64,000 bases of DNA, taken from assembly GCF_009296315.1 (NCBI RefSeq), contig NZ_WHLY01000002.1, positions 4,748,501-4,812,500 on the forward strand. The letters run 5' to 3'. The notes beneath the pieces were generated by a model. It saw nothing but the letters and a program-made list of their open reading frames with translations, had not been told where the DNA came from and ran no database searches. Source of the stretch: Salmonirosea aquatica. GTDB taxonomy: Bacteria; Bacteroidota; Bacteroidia; Cytophagales; Spirosomataceae. Position 1 is the first letter of the stretch; every line of letters starts with the position of its first letter. This document shows, in pieces, positions 62,264 through 64,000 of this stretch. A program made the position numbers and the translations under genes.

Positions 62264-63478
62264 TCAATGCGTGGGTTTGTCCGGTGCGGGAGCTGAGGCG
62301 TGGTAATCGTTGCGAATGAGGGTGGCGTAGGATTCCAATAGTTCCAGCACGCGCTCCCGGCTTTTTGAACGCACCACACAGCCCACATGGTACTCTTCCT
62401 CCATGCGCCATACGACCTCGGGATCGTTAAAGGGCGACAGATCAGGCCACTGCTGCCGGGCCAGCGAAATAATGATTCCCGAATAGTCGCGCTGGACGCG
62501 GGGTAGCTTGAAGTCCTCGCCCCGCGCCACGGCGGTTTCCAGCCGCGCCCACTCCTTCCAGAGATTGATGCCCGACGATGCTTCCACCATGTTGGAGAGG
62601 TGTGCGCCGCCTACGCGTGATGAGGTTTCGAGGAAATAATACTGTCCGTCGTCGTGGCAGCGGATCACTTCGGTGTGAGACGCGCTGTGCTTCATGCCGA
62701 ATGCCTTGAGCACATCCACCGCCATCGTTTCCAGAGCGTGCCATTCGGCCGAGTCGAAGGGTACCGTGGCCGAGCGGAAAATGCCACCACCATGGGCCAC
62801 GTCGAACGGTGGAGCAATGTACTGGCTATTCCACGAAAAAACCACCCGGCCGTTCAGGGTCAAAGAATCCACATGGTACACATGCCCGGGTTTAAATTGC
62901 TCCACCAGGTGCTCGTGGCGGCGGTCGCCCAGGCTGTGGATGGCTTCCCAGAGATCGTGGTCATTGTGGAGTTTTTTGATGCCAGTAGCCGATGCTTCGG
63001 AGCGCGGCTTGATCATCCACGGACCAGGATGCGATTGAATAAAATCGTTGATGGCTTTGTCGTTGAACAGTCCAATGAAGCCGGGTACCCTGATCCCCGC
63101 CTCCGCGGCTTTGGTACGCATGGCGAGCTTGTCACGGAAGTAGCGGGCGGTGGTTTGTCCCATGCCCGGAATACGGAAATGTTCCCGCAGCAGCGCGGCT
63201 TTCTCCACGTCGAAGTCGTCCAGGGCCACGATGCGATCGATGGGACGATCGCGCATTACGTGGGCCAGTCCGGCGATGACATGCTGCATGTCGTAGGTAC
63301 CCTGGGTGTTCTCTTGCACGTAGAAAAATTCATCGATCGAGTCGCGCACCCAGGGTTTGTCTTCGAGTTTTTTGGCGGTCAGCAGATACACCATGTTGCC
63401 CTGTTCCTTGCAGGCGCGCATAAAATCATTGCCCTTGAAGAAAGTGGATACGCAAAGAAAAGTAAGTGGACGAGCCAT
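62264..63478 (-). CDS. ATP-grasp domain ligase-like protein
   Basis: 404 residues. After an N-terminal pre-ATP-grasp domain (FLCVSTFFKGNDFMRACKEQG) comes a central ATP-grasp fold: LAMRTKAAEAGIRVPG, PGPWMIKPRSEASATGIKKL, LVEQFKPGHVYHVDSL and YYFLETSSRVGGAHLSNMVEASSG with the metal-binding Glu/Asn pair. It belongs to the carbamoyl-phosphate-like or peptide-ligase branch. Substrate unknown; no biosynthetic partner nearby. It lies 100 bp downstream of a leucyl aminopeptidase on the same strand. Confidence 0.84.
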   Translation of the reverse strand: MARPLTFLCVSTFFKGNDFMRACKEQGNMVYLLTAKKLEDKPWVRDSIDEFFYVQENTQGTYDMQHVIAGLAHVMRDRPIDRIVALDDFDVEKAALLREHFRIPGMGQTTARYFRDKLAMRTKAAEAGIRVPGFIGLFNDKAINDFIQSHPGPWMIKPRSEASATGIKKLHNDHDLWEAIHSLGDRRHEHLVEQFKPGHVYHVDSLTLNGRVVFSWNSQYIAPPFDVAHGGGIFRSATVPFDSAEWHALETMAVDVLKAFGMKHSASHTEVIRCHDDGQYYFLETSSRVGGAHLSNMVEASSGINLWKEWARLETAVARGEDFKLPRVQRDYSGIIISLARQQWPDLSPFNDPEVVWRMEEEYHVGCVVRSKSRERVLELLESYATLIRNDYHASAPAPDKPTH

Positions 63479-63577
63479 AGGAGTTCAGTCGGGTTAGTAG
63501 GACGGAAGTGTCTTTTTCCAAATCTAGCAAAAAAACGGTATTTGTCAAGACAAGAAGCCCGATTGGAAAAGTTTGAC

Positions 63578-64000
63578 TTAGGACAAATTTTCGAGATAAT
63601 CGACCAGAAGACGTACCCCAAAGGCCGTCCCGGCGCGGTTGGGGGTAAATTCCAGATCGCCGAAGGCAGTACCCGCGATGTCGAGATGTGCCCAGGCGGG
63701 ATGTTCCTGGGTAAATACCTCCAGGAACTTGGCCGCCACAATGGCTCCGGCAATCGGCTTGCCATGGTAGTTGCGTACATCGGCCACATCCGACTTGATT
63801 TCATCCTTGTATTCGTCCCACAGAGGTAGACGCCATAGACGCTCGCCGGTACGGTCCCCGGCTTCGGTGAGTTGGGTGGCCAAAGTATCGTTGGCGGTGA
63901 ACAGCCCGCCCGCCGCGTAGCCGAGCGTTTGCACCACACTACCGGTGAGGGTGGCCAGATCCAGCAGTACGTCGGGTTTGTAATTGCGGAGAGCGTAACT
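63578..64000 (-). CDS. leucyl aminopeptidase (M17), partial, 5' end outside window
   Basis: Only the C-terminal ~140 residues are present. [16 protein letters not shown], then [20 protein letters not shown] and [12 protein letters not shown] are the M17 metal- and substrate-binding segments. The gene continues past the right edge. It removes N-terminal leucine and related residues as a cytosolic hexamer with two metal ions. Confidence 0.9.
   Translation of the reverse strand, partial: SYALRNYKPDVLLDLATLTGSVVQTLGYAAGGLFTANDTLATQLTEAGDRTGERLWRLPLWDEYKDEIKSDVADVRNYHGKPIAGAIVAAKFLEVFTQEHPAWAHLDIAGTAFGDLEFTPNRAGTAFGVRLLVDYLENLS

Noticed and set aside
1-64000. Search for tRNA genes, CRISPR arrays, insertion sequences and prophage
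   Set aside because: No cloverleaf-like cluster, regularly spaced repeat, transposase or phage gene was recognised in either strand.

Overview
The window looks like chromosomal DNA from a member of the Bacteroidota, most likely order Cytophagales and near the Spirosomataceae/Dyadobacter group. The evidence is a PorT-type porin, a CarboxypepD_reg plus beta-barrel receptor, DUF1080, DUF2264, DUF1573 and DUF6134 proteins, a long NusB, the nusB-ytxH-DUF1573-yajC-ybbR-coaE gene order, and TTG/TTTG-N20-TAnnTTTG promoters. I see no tRNA, rRNA, CRISPR array, prophage or insertion sequence. Genes are dense, on both strands, and mostly housekeeping or surface functions.

Layout: 1-8.7 kb (minus strand) holds an exported MTA/SAH nucleosidase with a purine permease, a glyoxalase-like lipid-anchored or exported protein, an alditol-type FAD oxidase, an amidase, a pair of DUF2157-type membrane proteins and a YedY/sulfite-oxidase-like enzyme. 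8.7-11.7 kb carries two formylglycine sulfatases whose composition differs from their surroundings. 12.1-17.2 kb is a PepSY-like protein, histidine kinase, response regulator and outer-membrane receptor cassette. 17.3-25.3 kb has a TPR protein, an M16 peptidase, ispF, an amidohydrolase, an orphan DUF433 antitoxin-like gene, a PorT-like porin, a subclass B1 metallo-beta-lactamase and a dipeptide-epimerase-like enzyme. 25.3-33 kb has an ABC exporter, the nusB-to-coaE cluster and dnaX. 34.3-39.3 kb is a TetR-controlled tripartite efflux operon (tetR-tolC-emrA-emrB). 39.3-44.3 kb has fabF, a second tetR with a perfect operator, DUF72, DUF1080, hpf/raiA and DUF6134 genes. 44.3-47.3 kb is a giant NHL-repeat protein. 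47.5-64 kb has fbp, DUF2264, a nucleoside symporter, xth, a pseudouridine synthase, an OmpA protein, surE, a diacylglycerol kinase, a BamA-like barrel, a LOV-like PAS protein, fumC, a deaminase, an ATP-grasp enzyme and a truncated leucyl aminopeptidase.

Three features cut across the window. (1) The palindrome GGTACC is strongly over-represented, about 120 copies by eye against about 16-17 expected, with gaps over the sulfatases, the porin and the NHL gene. (2) Four genes (outer-membrane receptor, emrB, diacylglycerol kinase, fumC) are broken by five one-base events, and every one is repaired by adding one base to a homopolymer run; this points to sequencing or assembly undercalls, or less likely slippage. 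(3) Many gaps next to start codons are made of degenerate repeated words. The most biologically interesting single site is an 11-A run in dnaX exactly after domain III, where a slip in either direction leads to a quick stop and would make a gamma-like short form beside tau.
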